A stretch of 64,000 bases of DNA from NCBI RefSeq assembly GCF_021155765.1, contig NC_060108.1, forward strand, positions 24,763,025 through 24,827,024, given 5' to 3'. The notes under the pieces are model-generated. The model saw nothing but the letters and a program-made list of their open reading frames with translations. It searched no databases and was not told the origin of the DNA. This stretch comes from Diprion similis (taxonomy: Eukaryota; Arthropoda; Insecta; Hymenoptera; Diprionidae). The position numbers and the translations under genes are program-made. Below, piece by piece: positions 18,740-32,020 of this stretch (position 1 is its first letter; each line of letters opens with the position of its first letter).

Positions 18740-19085
18740 CTATTTCGACAAAATTTTCACTGAAATTGCGTAGGGGTTGGCCTCGCTCGAACAGCAGAGA
18801 AATGACGACGAAAATGAGCAGTTTTTCGGCTGTAACTCTACAGGCGTTGCTCGCAGCCTATTGGGACTGCGACCAATCAATTTCTCTCGCAAAATTACGT
18901 CAGAATAGTGCCTCGGAGAATTGATTTTAACACTTTTCAAAGACGTCGAAATTTTCGTCAAAAATCCAAAGGGGTTAGCCTTAGTTTTTTCGCCATTTTC
19001 GGAGCCGTAAATTTTTCGCTTGGGAATCGATCGGTATGACCCTCTCTAGAGTAATTCGACCCCAAGGAACTCAGAAAACACATAA
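18740..19085. repeat. Left flank of satellite: diverged (311-bp class) monomer
   Basis: The first unit carries the variant motifs GCCATTTTCGGAGCCGTAAA, CGCTTGGGAATCGATCGG and GACCCTCTCTAGAGTAATTC instead of the core's GGCCGAAAAATC and TGACGTTTTCTAGACTAATTC. The distance from its TTAGCC block to that of the next unit is 311 bp, not 304. Confidence 0.8.
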
Positions 19086-22000
19086 AAAATAGCGTAGGAC
19101 CAGCAGCAGAGAAATGACGACGAAAATCATGAGTTTTTCGGCTGTAACTTTACAGGTGTTGCTCGCAGCGTATTGGGACTGCGTTTAATCGATTTCTCTC
19201 GCAAAATTACGTCGGAATAGTGCCCTACAGAATTAATTGCAGCACTTTTCAAAGTCGTCGAAATTTTCACCAAAAATGCAAAGGGGTTAGCCTCGGATTT
19301 TTTTTGGCCGAAAAATCTTTTCTCTGGGAATCGATTCGTATGACGTTTTCTAGACTAATTCGACGCCCAGGAACTCAGAAGACACATCAAAAATAGCGTA
19401 GGACCAGCAGCGGAGAAATGACGACGAAAATCATGAGTTTTTCGGCTGTAACTTTACAGGTGTTGCTCGCAGCGTATTGGGACTGCGTTTAATCGATTTC
19501 TCTCGCAAAATTACGTCGGAATAGTGCCCTACAGAATTAATTGCAGCACTTTTCAAAGTCGTCGAAATTTTCACCAAAAATGCAAAGGGGTTAGCCTTGG
19601 ATTTTTTTTGGCCGAAAAATCTTTTCTCTGGGAATCGATTCGTATGACGTTTTCTAGACTAATTCGACGCCCAGGAACTCAGAAAACACATCAAAAATAG
19701 CGTAGGACCAGCAGCAAAGAAATGACGACGAAAATCATGAGTTTTTCGGCTGTAACTTTACAGGTGTTGCTCGCAGCGTATTGGGACTGCGTTTAATCGA
19801 TTTCTCTCGCAAAATTACGTCGGAATAGTGCCCTACAGAATTAATTGCAGCACTTTTCAAAGTCGTCGAAATTTTCACCAAAAATGCAAAGGGGTTAGCC
19901 TTGGATTTTTTTTGGCCGAAAAATCTTTTCTCTGGGAATCGATTCGTATGACGTTTTCTAGACTAATTCGACGCCCAGGAACTCAGAAAACACATCAAAA
20001 ATAGCGTAGGACCAGCAGCAGAGAAATGACGACGAAAATCATGAGTTTTTCGGCTGTAACTTTACAGGTGTTGCTCGCAGCGTATTGGGACTGCGTTTAA
20101 TCGATTTCTCTCGCAAAATTACGTCGGAATAGTGCCCTACAGAATTAATTGCAGCACTTTTCAAAGTCGTCGAAATTTTCACCAAAAATGCAAAGGGGTT
20201 AGCCTTGGATTTTTTTTGGCCGAAAAATCTTTTCTCTGGGAATCGATTCGTATGACGTTTTCTAGACTAATTCGACGCCCAGGAACTCAGAAAACACATC
20301 AAAAATAGCGTAGGACCAGCAGCAGAGAAATGACGACGAAAATCATGAGTTTTTCGGCTGTAACTTTACAGGTGTTGCTCGCAGCGTATTGGGACTGCGT
20401 TTAATCGATTTCTCTCGCAAAATTACGTCGGAATAGTGCCCTACAGAATTAATTGCAGCACTTTTCAAAGTCGTCGAAATTTTCACCAAAAATGCAAAGG
20501 GGTTAGCCTTGGATTTTTTTTGGCCGAAAAATCTTTTCTCTGGGAATCGATTCGTATGACGTTTTCTAGACTAATTCGACGCCCAGGAACTCAGAAAACA
20601 CATCAAAAATAGCGTAGGACCAGCAGCAAAGAAATGACGACGAAAATCATGAGTTTTTCGGCTGTAACTTTACAGGTGTTGCTCGCAGCGTATTGGGACT
20701 GCGTTTAATCGATTTCTCTCGCAAAATTACGTCGGAATAGTGCCCTACAGAATTAATTGCAGCACTTTTCAAAGTCGTCGAAATTTTCACCAAAAATGCA
20801 AAGGGGTTAGCCTTGGATTTTTTTTGGCCGAAAAATCTTTTCTCTGGGAATCGATTCGTATGACGTTTTCTAGACTAATTCGACGCCCAGGAACTCAGAA
20901 AACACATCAAAAATAGCGTAGGACCAGCAGCAGAGAAATGACGACGAAAATCATGAGTTTTTCGGCTGTAACTTTACAGGTGTTGCTCGCAGCGTATTGG
21001 GACTGCGTTTAATCGATTTCTCTCGCAAAATTACGTCGGAATAGTGCCCTACAGAATTAATTGCAGCACTTCTCAAAGTCGTCGAAATTTTCACCAAAAA
21101 TGCAAAGGGGTTAGCCTTGGATTTTTTTTGGCCGAAAAATCTTTTCTCTGGGAATCGATCGGTATGACGTTTTCTAGACTAAGTCGACGCCCAGGAACTC
21201 AGAAAACACATCAAAAATAGCGTAGGACCAGCAGCAGAGAAATGACGACGAAAATCATGAGTTTTTCGGCTGTAACTTTACAGGTGTTGCTCGCAGCGTA
21301 TTGGGACTGCGTTTAATCGATTTCTCTCGCAAAATTACGTCGGAATAGTGCCCTACAGAATTAATTGCAGCACTTTTCAAAGTCGTCGAAATTTTCACCA
21401 AAAATGCAAAGGGGTTAGCCTTGGATTTTTTTTGGCCGAAAAATCTTTTCTCTGGGAATCGATTCGTATGACGTTTTCTAGACTAATTCGACGCCCAGGA
21501 ACTCAGAAAACACATCAAAAATAGCGTAGGACCAGCAGCAGAGAAATGACGACGAAAATCATGAGTTTTTCGGCTGTAACTTTACAGGTGTTGCTCGCAG
21601 CGTATTGGGACTGCGTTTAATCGATTTCTCTCGCAAAATTACGTCGGAATAGTGCCCTACAGAATTAATTGCAGCACTTTTCAAAGTCGTCGAAATTTTC
21701 ACCAAAAATGCAAAGGGGTTAGCCTTGGATTTTTTTTGGCCGAAAAATCTTTTCTCTGGGAATCGATTCGTATGACGTTTTCTAGACTAATTCGACGCCC
21801 AGGAACTCAGAAAACACATCAAAAATAGCGTAGGACCAGCAGCAAAGAAATGACGACGAAAATCATGAGTTTTTCGGCTGTAACTTTACAGGTGTTACTC
21901 GCAGCGTATTGGGACTGCGTTTAATCGATTTCTCTCGCAAAATTACGTCGGAATAGTGCCCTGCAGAATTAATTGCAGCACTTTTCAAAGTCGTCGAAAT

Positions 22001-25000
22001 TTTCACCAAAAATGCAAAGGGGTTAGCCTTGGATTTTTTTTGGCCGAAAAATCTTTTCTCTGGGAATCGATTCGTATGACGTTTTCTAGACTAATTCGAC
22101 GCCCAGGAACTCAGAAAACACATCAAAAATAGCGTAGGACCAGCAGCAGAGAAATGACGACGAATATCATGAGTTTTTCGGCTGTAACTTTACAGGTGTT
22201 GCTCGCAGCGTATTGGGACTGCGTTTAATCGATTTCTCTCGCAAAATTACGTCGGAATAGTGGCCTACAGAATTAATTGCAGCACTTTTCAAAGTCGTCG
22301 AAATTTTCACCAAAAATGCAAAGGGGTTAGCCTTGGATTTTTTTTGGCCGAAAAATCTTTTCTCTGGGAATCGATTCGTATGACGTTTTCTAGACTAATT
22401 CGACGCCCAGGAACTCAGAAAACACATCAAAAATAGCGTAGGACCAGCAGCAGAGAAATGACGACGAAAATCATGAGTTTTTCGGCTGTAACTTTACAGG
22501 TGTTGCTCGCAGCGTATTGGGACTGCGTTTAATCGATTTCTCTCGCAAAATAACGTCGGAATAGTGCCCTGCAGAATTAATTGCAGCACTTTTCAAAGTC
22601 GTCGAAATTTTCACCAAAAATGCAAAGGGGTTAGCCTTGGATTTTTTTTGGCCGAAAAATCTTTTCTCTGGGAATCGATTCGTATGACGTTTTCTAGACT
22701 AATTCGACGCCCAGGAACTCAGAAAACACATCAAAAATAGCGTAGGACCAGCAGCAGAGAAATGACGACGAAAATCATGAGTTTTTCGGCTGTAACTTTA
22801 CAGGTGTTGCTCGCAGCGTATTGGGACTGCGTTTAATCGATTTCTCTCGCAAAATTACGTCGGAATAGTGCCCTACAGAATTAATTGCAGCACTTTTCAA
22901 AGTCGTCGAAATTTTCACCAAAAATGCAAAGGGGTTAGCCTTGGATTTTTTTTGGCCGAAAAATCTTTTCTCTGGGAATCGATTCGTATGACGTTTTCTA
23001 GACTAATTCGACGCCCAGGAACTCAGAAAACACATCAAAAATAGCGTAGGACCAGCAGCAGAGAAATGACGACGAAAATCATGAGTTTTTCGGCTGTAAC
23101 TTTACAGGTGTTGCTCGCAGCGTATTGGGACTGCGTTTAATCGATTTCTCTCGCAAAATTACGTCGGAATAGTGCCCTACAGAATTAATTGCAGCACTTT
23201 TCAAAGTCGTCGAAATTTTCACCAAAAATGCAAAGGGGTTAGCCTTGGATTTTTTTTGGCCGAAAAATCTTTTCTCTGGGAATCGATTCGTATGACGTTT
23301 TCTAGACTAATTCGACGCCCAGGAACTCAGAAAACACATCAAAAATAGCGTAGGACCAGCAGCAGAGAAATGACGACGAAAATCATGAGTTTTTCGGATG
23401 TAACTTTACAGGTGTTGCTCGCAGCGTATTGGGACTGCGTTTAATCGATTTCTCTCGCAAAATAACGTCGGAATAGTGCCCTGCAGAATTAATTGCAGCA
23501 CTTTTCAAAGTCGTCGAAATTTTCACCAAAAATGCAAAGGGGTTAGCCTTGGATTTTTTTTGGCCGAAAAATCTTTTCTCTGGGAATCGATTCGTATGAC
23601 GTTTTCTAGACTAATTCGACGCCCAGGAACTCAGAAAACACATCAAAAATAGCGTAGGACCAGCAGCAGAGAAATGACGACGAAAATCATGAGTTTTTCG
23701 GCTGTAACTTCACAGGTGTTGCTCGCAGCGTATTGGGACTGCGTTTAATCGATTTCTCTCGCAAAATTACGTCGGAATAGTGCCCTACAGAATTAATTGC
23801 AGCACTTTTCAAAGTCGTCGAAATTTTCACCAAAAATGCAAAGGGGTTAGCCTTGGATTTTTTTTGGCCGAAAAATCTTTTCTCTGGGAATCGATTCGTA
23901 TGACGTTTTCTAGACTAATTCGACGCCCAGGAACTCAGAAAACACATCAAAAATAGCGTAGGACCAGCAGCAGAGAAATGACGACGAAAATCATGAGTTT
24001 TTCGGCTGTAACTTCACAGGTGTTGCTCGCAGCGTATTGGGACTGCGTTTAATCGATTTCTCTCGCAAAATTACGTCGGAATAGTGCCCTACAGAATTAA
24101 TTGCAGCACTTTTCAAAGTCGTCGAAATTTTCACCAAAAATGCAAAGGGGTTAGCCTTGGATTTTTTTTGGCCGAAAAATCTTTTCTCTGGGAATCGATT
24201 CGTATGACGTTTTCTAGACTAATTCGACGCCCAGGAACTCAGAAAACACATCAAAAATAGCGTAGGACCAGCAGCACAGAAATGACGACGAAAATCATGA
24301 GTTTTTCGGCTGTAACTTTACAGGTGTTGCTCGCAGCGTATTGGGACTGCGTTTAATCGATTTCTCTCGCAAAATTACGTCGGAATAGTGCCCTACAGAA
24401 TTAATTGCAGCACTTTTCAAAGTCGTCGAAATTTTCACCAAAAATGCAAAGGGGTTAGCCTTGGATTTTTTTTGGCCGAAAAATCTTTTCTCTGGGAATC
24501 GATTCGTATGACGTTTTCTAGACTAATTCGACGCCCAGGAACTCAGAAAACACATCAAAAATAGCGTAGGACCAGCAGCAGAGAAATGACGACGAAAATC
24601 ATGAGTTTTTCGGCTGTAACTTTACAGGTGTTGCTCGCAGCGTATTGGGACTGCGTTTAATCGATTTCTCTCGCAAAATTACGTCGGAATAGTGCCCTAC
24701 AGAATTAATTGCAGCACTTTTCAAAGTCGTCGAAATTTTCACCAAAAATGCAAAGGGGTTAGCCTTGGATTTTTTTTGGCCGAAAAATCTTTTCTCTGGG
24801 AATCGATTCGTATGACGTTTTCTAGACTAATTCGACGCCCAGGAACTCAGAAAACACATCAAAAATAGCGTAGGACCAGCAGCAGAGAAATGACGACGAA
24901 AATCATGAGTTTTTTGGCTGTAACTTTACAGGTGTTGCTCGCAGCGTATTGGGACTGCGTTTAATCGATTTCTCTCGCAAAATTACGTTGGAATAGTGCC

Positions 25001-28000
25001 CTACAGAATTAATTGCAGCACTTTTCAAAGTCGTCGAAATTTTCACCAAAAATGCAAAGGGGTTAGCCTTGGATTTTTTTTGGCCGAAAAATCTTTTCTC
25101 TGGGAATCGATTCGTATGACGTTTTCTAGACTAATTCGACGCCCAGGAACTCAGAAAACACATCAAAAATAGCGTAGGACCAGCAGCAGAGAAATGACGA
25201 CGAAAATCATGAGTTTTTCGGCTGTAACTTTACAGGTGTTGCTCGCAGCGTATTGGGACTGCGTTTAATCGATTTCTCTCGCAAAATAACGTCGGAATAG
25301 TGCCCTGCAGAATTAATTGCAGCACTTTTCAAAGTCGTCGAAATTTTCACCAAAAATGCAAAGGGGTTAGCCTTGGATTTTTTTTGGCCGAAAAATCTTT
25401 TCTCTGGGAATCGATTCGTATGACGTTTTCTAGACTAATTCGACGCCCAGGAACTCAGAAAACACATCAAAAATAGCGTAGGACCAGCAGCAGAGAAATG
25501 ACGACGAAAATCATGAGTTTTTCGGCTGTAACTTTACAGGTGTTGCTCGCAGCGTATTGGGACTGCGTTTAATCGATTTCTCTCGCAAAATTACGTCGGA
25601 ATAGTGCCCTACAGAATTAATTGCAGCACTTTTCAAAGTCGTCGAAATTTTCACCAAAAATGCAAAGGGGTTAGCCTTGGATTTTTTTTGGCCGAAAAAT
25701 CTTTTCTCTGGGAATCGATTCGTATGACGTTTTCTAGACTAATTCGACGCCCAGGAACTCAGAAAACACATCAAAAATAGCGTAGGACCAGCAGCAGAGA
25801 AATGACGACGAAAATCATGAGTTTTTCGGCTGTAACTTTACAGGTGTTGCTCGCAGCGTATTGGGACTGCGTTTAATCGATTTCTCTCGCAAAATTACGT
25901 CGGAATAGTGCCCTACAGAATTAATTGCAGCACTTTTCAAAGTCGTCGAAATTTTCACCAAAAATGCAAAGGGGTTAGCCTTGGATTTTTTTTGGCCGAA
26001 AAATCTTTTCTCTGGGAATCGATTCGTATGACGTTTTCTAGACTAATTCGACGCCCAGGAACTCAGAAAACACATCAAAAATAGCGTAGGACCAGCAGCA
26101 GAGAAATGACGACGAAAATCATGAGTTTTTCGGCTGTAACTTCACAGGTGTTGCTCGCAGCGTATTGGGACTGCGTTTAATCGATTTCTCTCGCAAAATT
26201 ACGTCGGAATAGTGCCCTACAGAATTAATTGCAGCACTTTTCAAAGTCGTCGAAATTTTCACCAAAAATGCAAAGGGGTTAGCCTTGGATTTTTTTTGGC
26301 CGAAAAATCTTTTCTCTGGGAATCGATTCGTATGACGTTTTCTAGACTAATTCGACGCCCAGAAACTCAGAAAACACATCAAAAATAGCGTAGGACCAGC
26401 AGCAGAGAAATGACGACGAAAATCATGAGTTTTTCGGCTGTAACTTTACAGGTGTTGCTCGCAGCGTATTGGGACTGCGTTTAATCGATTTCTCTCGCAA
26501 AATTACGTCGGAATAGTGCCCTACAGAATTAATTGCAGCACTTTTCAAAGTCGTCGAAATTTTCACCAAAAATGCAAAGGGGTTAGCCTTGGATTTTTTT
26601 TGGCAGAAAAATCTTTTCTCTGGGATTCGATTCGTATGACGTTTTCTAGACTAATTCGACGCCCAGGAACTCAGAAAACACATCAAAAATAGCGTAGGAC
26701 CAGCAGCAGAGAAATGCCGACGAAAATCATGAGTTTTTCGGCTGTAACTTTACAGGTGTTGCTCGCAGCGTATTGGGACTGCGTTTAATCGATTTCTCTC
26801 GCAAAATTACGTCGGAATAGTGCCCTACAGAATTAATTGCAGCACTTTTCAAAGTCGTCGAAATTTTCACCAAAAATGCAAAGGGGTTAGCCTTGGATTT
26901 TTTTTGGCCGAAAAATCTTTTCTCTGGGAATCGATTCGTATGACGTTTTCTAGACTAATTCGACGCCCAGGAACTCAGAAAACACATCAAAAATAGCGTA
27001 GGACCAGCAGCAAAGAAATGACGACGAAAATCATGAGTTTTTCGGCTGTAACTTTACAGGTGTTACTCGCAGCGTATTGGGACTGCGTTTAATCGATTTC
27101 TCTCGCAAAATTACGTCGGAATAGTGCCCTGCAGAATTAATTGCAGCACTTTTCAAAGTCGTCGAAATTTTCACCAAAAATGCAAAGGGGTTAGCCTTGG
27201 ATTTTTTTTGGCCGAAAAATCTTTTCTCTGGGAATCGATTCGTATGACGTTTTCTAGACTAATTCGACGCCCAGGAACTCAGAAAACACATCAAAAATAG
27301 CGTAGGACCAGCAGCAGAGAAATGACGACGAAAATCATGAGTTCTTCGGCTGTAACTTTACAGGTGTTGCTCGCAGCGTATTGGGACTGCGTTTAATCGA
27401 TTTCTCTCGCAAAATTACGTCGGAATAGTGCCCTACAGAATTAATTGCAGCACTTTTCAAAGTCGTCGAAATTTTCACCAAAAATGCAAAGGGGTTAGCC
27501 TTGGATTTTTTTTGGCCGAAAAATCTTTTCTCTGGGAATCGATTCGTATGACGTTTTCTAGACTAATTCGACGCCAAGGAACTCAGAAAACACATCAAAA
27601 ATAGCGTAGGACCAGCAGCAGAGAAATGACGACGAAAATCATGAGTTTTTCGGCTGTAACTTTACAGGTGTTGCTCGCAGCGTATTGGGACTGCGTTTAA
27701 TCGATTTCTCTCGCAAAATAACGTCGGAATAGTGCCCTGCAGAATTAATTGCAGCACTTTTCAAAGTCGTCGAAATTTTCACCAAAAATGCAAAGGGGTT
27801 AGCCTTGGATTTTTTTTGGCCGAAAAATCTTTTCTCTGGGAATCGATTCGTATGACGTTTTCTAGACTAATTCGACGCCCAGGAACTCAGAAAACACATC
27901 AAAAATAGCGTAGGACCAGCAGCAGAGAAATGACGACGAAAATCATGAGTTTTTCGGCTGTAACTTTACAGGTGTTGCTCGCAGCGTATTGGGACTGCGT

Positions 28001-29150
28001 TTAATCGATTTCTCTCGCAAAATTACGTCGGAATAGTGCCCTACAGAATTAATTGCAGCACTTTTCAAAGTCGTCGAAATTTTCACCAAAAATGCAAAGG
28101 GGTTAGCCTTGGATTTTTTTTGGCCGAAAAATCTTTTCTCTGGGAATCGATTCGTATGACGTTTTCTAGACTAATTCGACGCCCAGGAACTCAGAAAACA
28201 CATCAAAAATAGCGTAGGACCAGCAGCAGAGAAATGACGACGAAAATCATGAGTTTTTCGGCTGTAACTTTACAGGTGTTGCTCGCAGCGTATTGGGACT
28301 GCGTTTAATCGATTTCTCTCGCAAAATTACGTCGGAATAGTGCCCTACAGAATTAATTGCAGCACTTTTCAAAGTCGTCGAAATTTTCACCAAAAATGCA
28401 AAGGGGTTAGCCTTGGATTTTTTTTGGCCGAAAAATCTTTTCTCTGGGAATCGATTCGTATGACGTTTTCTAGACTAATTCGACGCCCAGGAACTCAGAA
28501 AACACATCAAAAATAGCGTAGGACCAGCAGCAGAGAAATGACGACGAAAATCATGAGTTTTTCGGCTGTAACTTTACAGGTGTTGCTCGCAGCGTATTGG
28601 GACTGCGTTTAATCGATTTCTCTCGCAAAATTACGTCGGAATAGTGCCCTACAGAATTAATTGCAGCACTTTTCAAAGTCGTCGAAATTTTCACCAAAAA
28701 TGCAAAGGGGTTAGCCTTGGATTTTTTTTGGCCGAAAAATCTTTTCTCTGGGAATCGATTCGTATGACGTTTTCTAGACTAATTCGACGCCCAGGAACTC
28801 AGAAAACACATCAAAAATAGCGTAGGACCAGCAGCAGAGAAATGCCGACGAAAATCATGAGTTTTTCGGCTGTAACTTTACAGGTGTTGCTCGCAGCGTA
28901 TTGGGACTGCGTTTAATCGATTTCTCTCGCAAAATAACGTCGGAATAGTGCCCTGCAGAATTAATTGCAGCACTTTTCAAAGTCGTCGAAATTTTCACCA
29001 AAAATGCAAAGGGGTTAGCCTTGGATTTTTTTTGGCCGAAAAATCTTTTCTCTGGGAATCGATTCGTATGACGTTTTCTAGACTAATTCGACGCCCAGGA
29101 ACTCAGAAAACACATCAAAAATAGCGTAGGACCAGCAGCAGAGAAATGAC

Positions 29151-30050
29151 GACGAAAATCATGAGTTTTTCGGCTGTAACTTTTCAGGCGTTGCTCGCAG
29201 CGTATTGGGACTGCGTTCAATCGATTTCTCTTGCAAAATTACGTCGGAATAGTGCATCAAAGAATTAATTTCAACACTTTTCAAAGACGTCGAAATTTTC
29301 GGCAAAAATCCAAAGGGGTTAGCCTTAGTTTTTTCTCCATTTTCGGAGCCGTCAATTTTTCGCTTGGGAATCGATCGGTATGACCCTCTCTAGAGTAATT
29401 CGACCCCAAGGAACTCAGAAAACACGTGAAAAAAGCGTAGGACCAACAGCAGAGAAATGACGACGAAAATAAGCAGTTTTTTGGCTGTAACTTTTCAGGC
29501 GTTGCTCGCAGCCTATTCGGACTGCGACCAATCGATTTCTCTCGCAAAATTACGTCGGAATCTTGCCTTAAAGAATTAATTTCAACACTCTCCAAAGATG
29601 TCGAAATTTTTGTCCAAAATCCAAAGGGGTTAGCCTTAGTTTTTTCTCCATTTTCGGGGCCGTAAATTTTTCGCTTGGGAATCGATTGGTATGACCCTCT
29701 CTAGAGTAATTCGACCCCAAGGAACTCAGAAAACACACGAAAAAAAGCGTAGGACCAACAGCAGAGAAATGACGACGAAAATAAGCAGTTTTTTGGCTGT
29801 AACTTTTCAGGCGTTGCTCGCAGCCTATTGGGACTGCGACCAATTGATTTCTCTCGCAAAGTCACGCCGGAATTGTGCCCTCAAGAATTAATTGCAGCAC
29901 TCCCCAAAGTCGTCGAAATTTCCGCCCGAAATCCAAAGGGGTTAGCTCTTTTTTTTAGTCAAAATTTTATCCACTCGGAATCGGCAGAAATGATCCTTTG
30001 TAGACTAATTGAACACAACGATATTCAGAAATGGCTTTTAAAACATTGCA
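29151..30050. repeat. Right flank of satellite: diverged (311-bp class) monomers
   Basis: Three increasingly diverged units close the array. They share with the left flank the GACCCTCTCTAGAGTAATTC, CGCTTGGGAATCGAT and CATTTTCGG motifs, with an internal spacing of about 311 bp. The last unit is heavily decayed (ATCCACTCGGAATCGGC and so on), and similarity fades out near 30050. Confidence 0.8.
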
Positions 30051-32020
30051 GGTCCATCAGTTAAGATGGTGCGGAGGTTATATGAAGAAATTCCTCCATT
30101 TCCATAACGCAATATCAAGTTCAAGAAACATCAGATTTGATTTCATTCGAGCGTGTTTAAAACTCACTTAAAATTATTTAGTTGCGATTCTTTGAACTGC
30201 AATTTTTGACGTATCCGCATGAATTTCTTAATTCTCAAATTTGATGTTTTACTTATTCTAGTTACGGGAACACAAAATACAACAATAAATAAAAACTTCC
30301 TTCAACGATATAGGATTACAAAAAGATTAATGATCTACTTTTTATAACGCCAGAGGTATCAGAGTGTGATAAAAAATGTATTTTATTATCGTACATAGAT
30401 GGTATAATTTACAAAGATGATTACATCATAAACAATTCCATTTCAAGCATGGTGCTATATCATAGTTTACTTAAAACGAAAATTTACAATATATACACAG
30501 CTGTGCTTAGTACGCCTACTTCGCGCGAAAGTGATTACCATCCTCAATATACGTGCGTCGAGCGTACAGTTTCTTTTCTATAGTTGGTAAAGCTACATTT
30601 ATAAAAAGTAAGCAAACTTCCAGCATTTGTATCACGTAAGTTCAACAGCAATCTGTAAAACCACCAAATATTTATAAATTATGAAAAAATATGGTTCGCA
30701 GTTTGCGGTTCAAGTTGATCAACGGTTGCTTGCTGTCAGCTTTTCAGGTAAGCATTTTATGACAAAGTGCGCGTTTGATAAGCGATAAGCCCTATATATA
30801 ATTCATCTTTCAATAACTTTTGAGAATTCTCGAATTCATTTGAGTTACAATTTATTTTCTCGCAAAGCAGGTTCAATTGTTTAATCAAACAACTATATAT
30901 CAATAATTCATTAAATGCATAATAAATACCTAATAGTGATTAGCTAATGTATCATGTATTAGAATGGAAGGCACAAGAAGATATGGGAACTAGAATATTC
31001 GTTATTGGGAACGAAAATATGGCGCTGTGACATCTGCTGCCAGCATAATGCGTTGCTCTAAATGAGTCATATTTAATTTGAGAAGAGCTCTTCCTTTGCA
31101 TTTTTCGCGGTAGATTAATTTCACGTTGAACAACTCACCCTTCACAGGTTGCACTTAATTTTCCGTACTTCTGTATTCGCGTAAGTTACCCAAAACAATT
31201 TGCTAATAGCCCAATTCTCGCCACCATATTGCTTTGCCACGCTCCGACGTTCGTTCCCAATAACATTAGTGTGACATTTAAACGACCATCAAATAACTAT
31301 AGACATCATAACGTAAAATAAAGCTGTGAGGAAACGAAATGATCACTGCATCGATCTCGATCAATAAATTACGTAAAGCGTGAATGTAAATCTTGAGTTA
31401 TGCTACTAGCAAATGTGTTGTTTTTTTATACAGTGTGCTATTTCAATCACGCGTGATTTCTCATTGCACATATCTGGTACTGTAACAAAAATCGGTCATA
31501 AGAAAGCCCAATCGGGTATGGAGAGTAGTGTTGATTAAAATTTATAATCCACATGTTCCATTTTCATTAGTATCGTGTAACATACTTTTCATTCTTATCA
31601 AAGTTTTTCAAATAGTCGACATGGAATGTAACAGGTACAACCTTCTCATTTCAAACGTATGGCAACAAACAAATCATCAATTTCAAGATTGGAAGTAATG
31701 CTTGACGAGAATTTTGTACACACATATTACATTGATTGTAAAATTTTGTACAAATTGAAAGGTAAGTAATTACGGACCGTAAATAAGTAGACACGGACAA
31801 ATATATCGCAATCCTTGTGGTCTGTGATATCTAATTAGGTGATTCAAAGTTATGGAGATAGTGGATCTGGATATATGAATAAGATAAAATTCAGCGTTTG
31901 CATTATATATCGCTGATACACGTAACTTCAGTCTTTTGCTCAATCTTTGGCTTTCGTAACAGATATACTGCGCGGTTTGATTCAATCCAATTACGGTAGA
32001 AGACCGAGTGGAATCGTTTA
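30051..32020. other. 3' flank and probable 3' UTR of the ZNF236-like gene
   Basis: No coding sequence is recognised. Minus-strand transcripts of the zinc finger gene would run into this region. TTTATT at 30382-30387 reads AATAAA on the minus strand and is a possible, distant poly(A) signal. A MITE-like element at 31001-31264 lies inside. Confidence 0.4.
31001..31264. mobile_element. MITE-like element with perfect 15-bp terminal inverted repeats
   Basis: GTTATTGGGAACGAA at 31001-31015 is repeated as its exact reverse complement TTCGTTCCCAATAAC at 31250-31264, enclosing 234 bases without a coding frame. The size and termini fit a non-autonomous DNA transposon. A convincing target-site duplication was not seen, so chance or a solitary foldback remains possible. 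Confidence 0.45.

Larger units (their letters stand above)
18740..30050. repeat. Tandem satellite array, 304-bp monomer
   Basis: About 37 head-to-tail copies. Equivalent bases recur every 304 bp through the core, for example the TGCCCTACAG block at 19221, 19525, 19829 and 20133. Core copies differ from each other by only a few substitutions (such as CAGAG/CAAAG after AGCAG, ATTACG/ATAACG, CCTACAG/CCTGCAG, GTGTTGC/GTGTTAC). Monomer landmarks are GGCCGAAAAATC, TAGCGTAGGACCAGCAG, GAAATGACGACGAAAATCATG, TTGGGACTGCGTTTAATCG and GAATTAATTGCAGCAC. Neither strand of the core carries a long open frame, and 304 is not a multiple of three, so it is not a coding repeat. Confidence 0.97.

Noticed and set aside
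29281..29843. Minus-strand open frames of 91-104 codons in the right-edge satellite units (and a similar one at 18740-18961)
   Set aside because: They share a translated stretch only because the repeat units are similar. The unit lengths (304 and 311) are not multiples of three, the frame shifts between units, and the core copies have no long open frame.
18740..30050. CRISPR-like array
   Set aside because: The repeats are directly adjacent 304-bp units without unique spacers, and the organism is an animal. It is a satellite.
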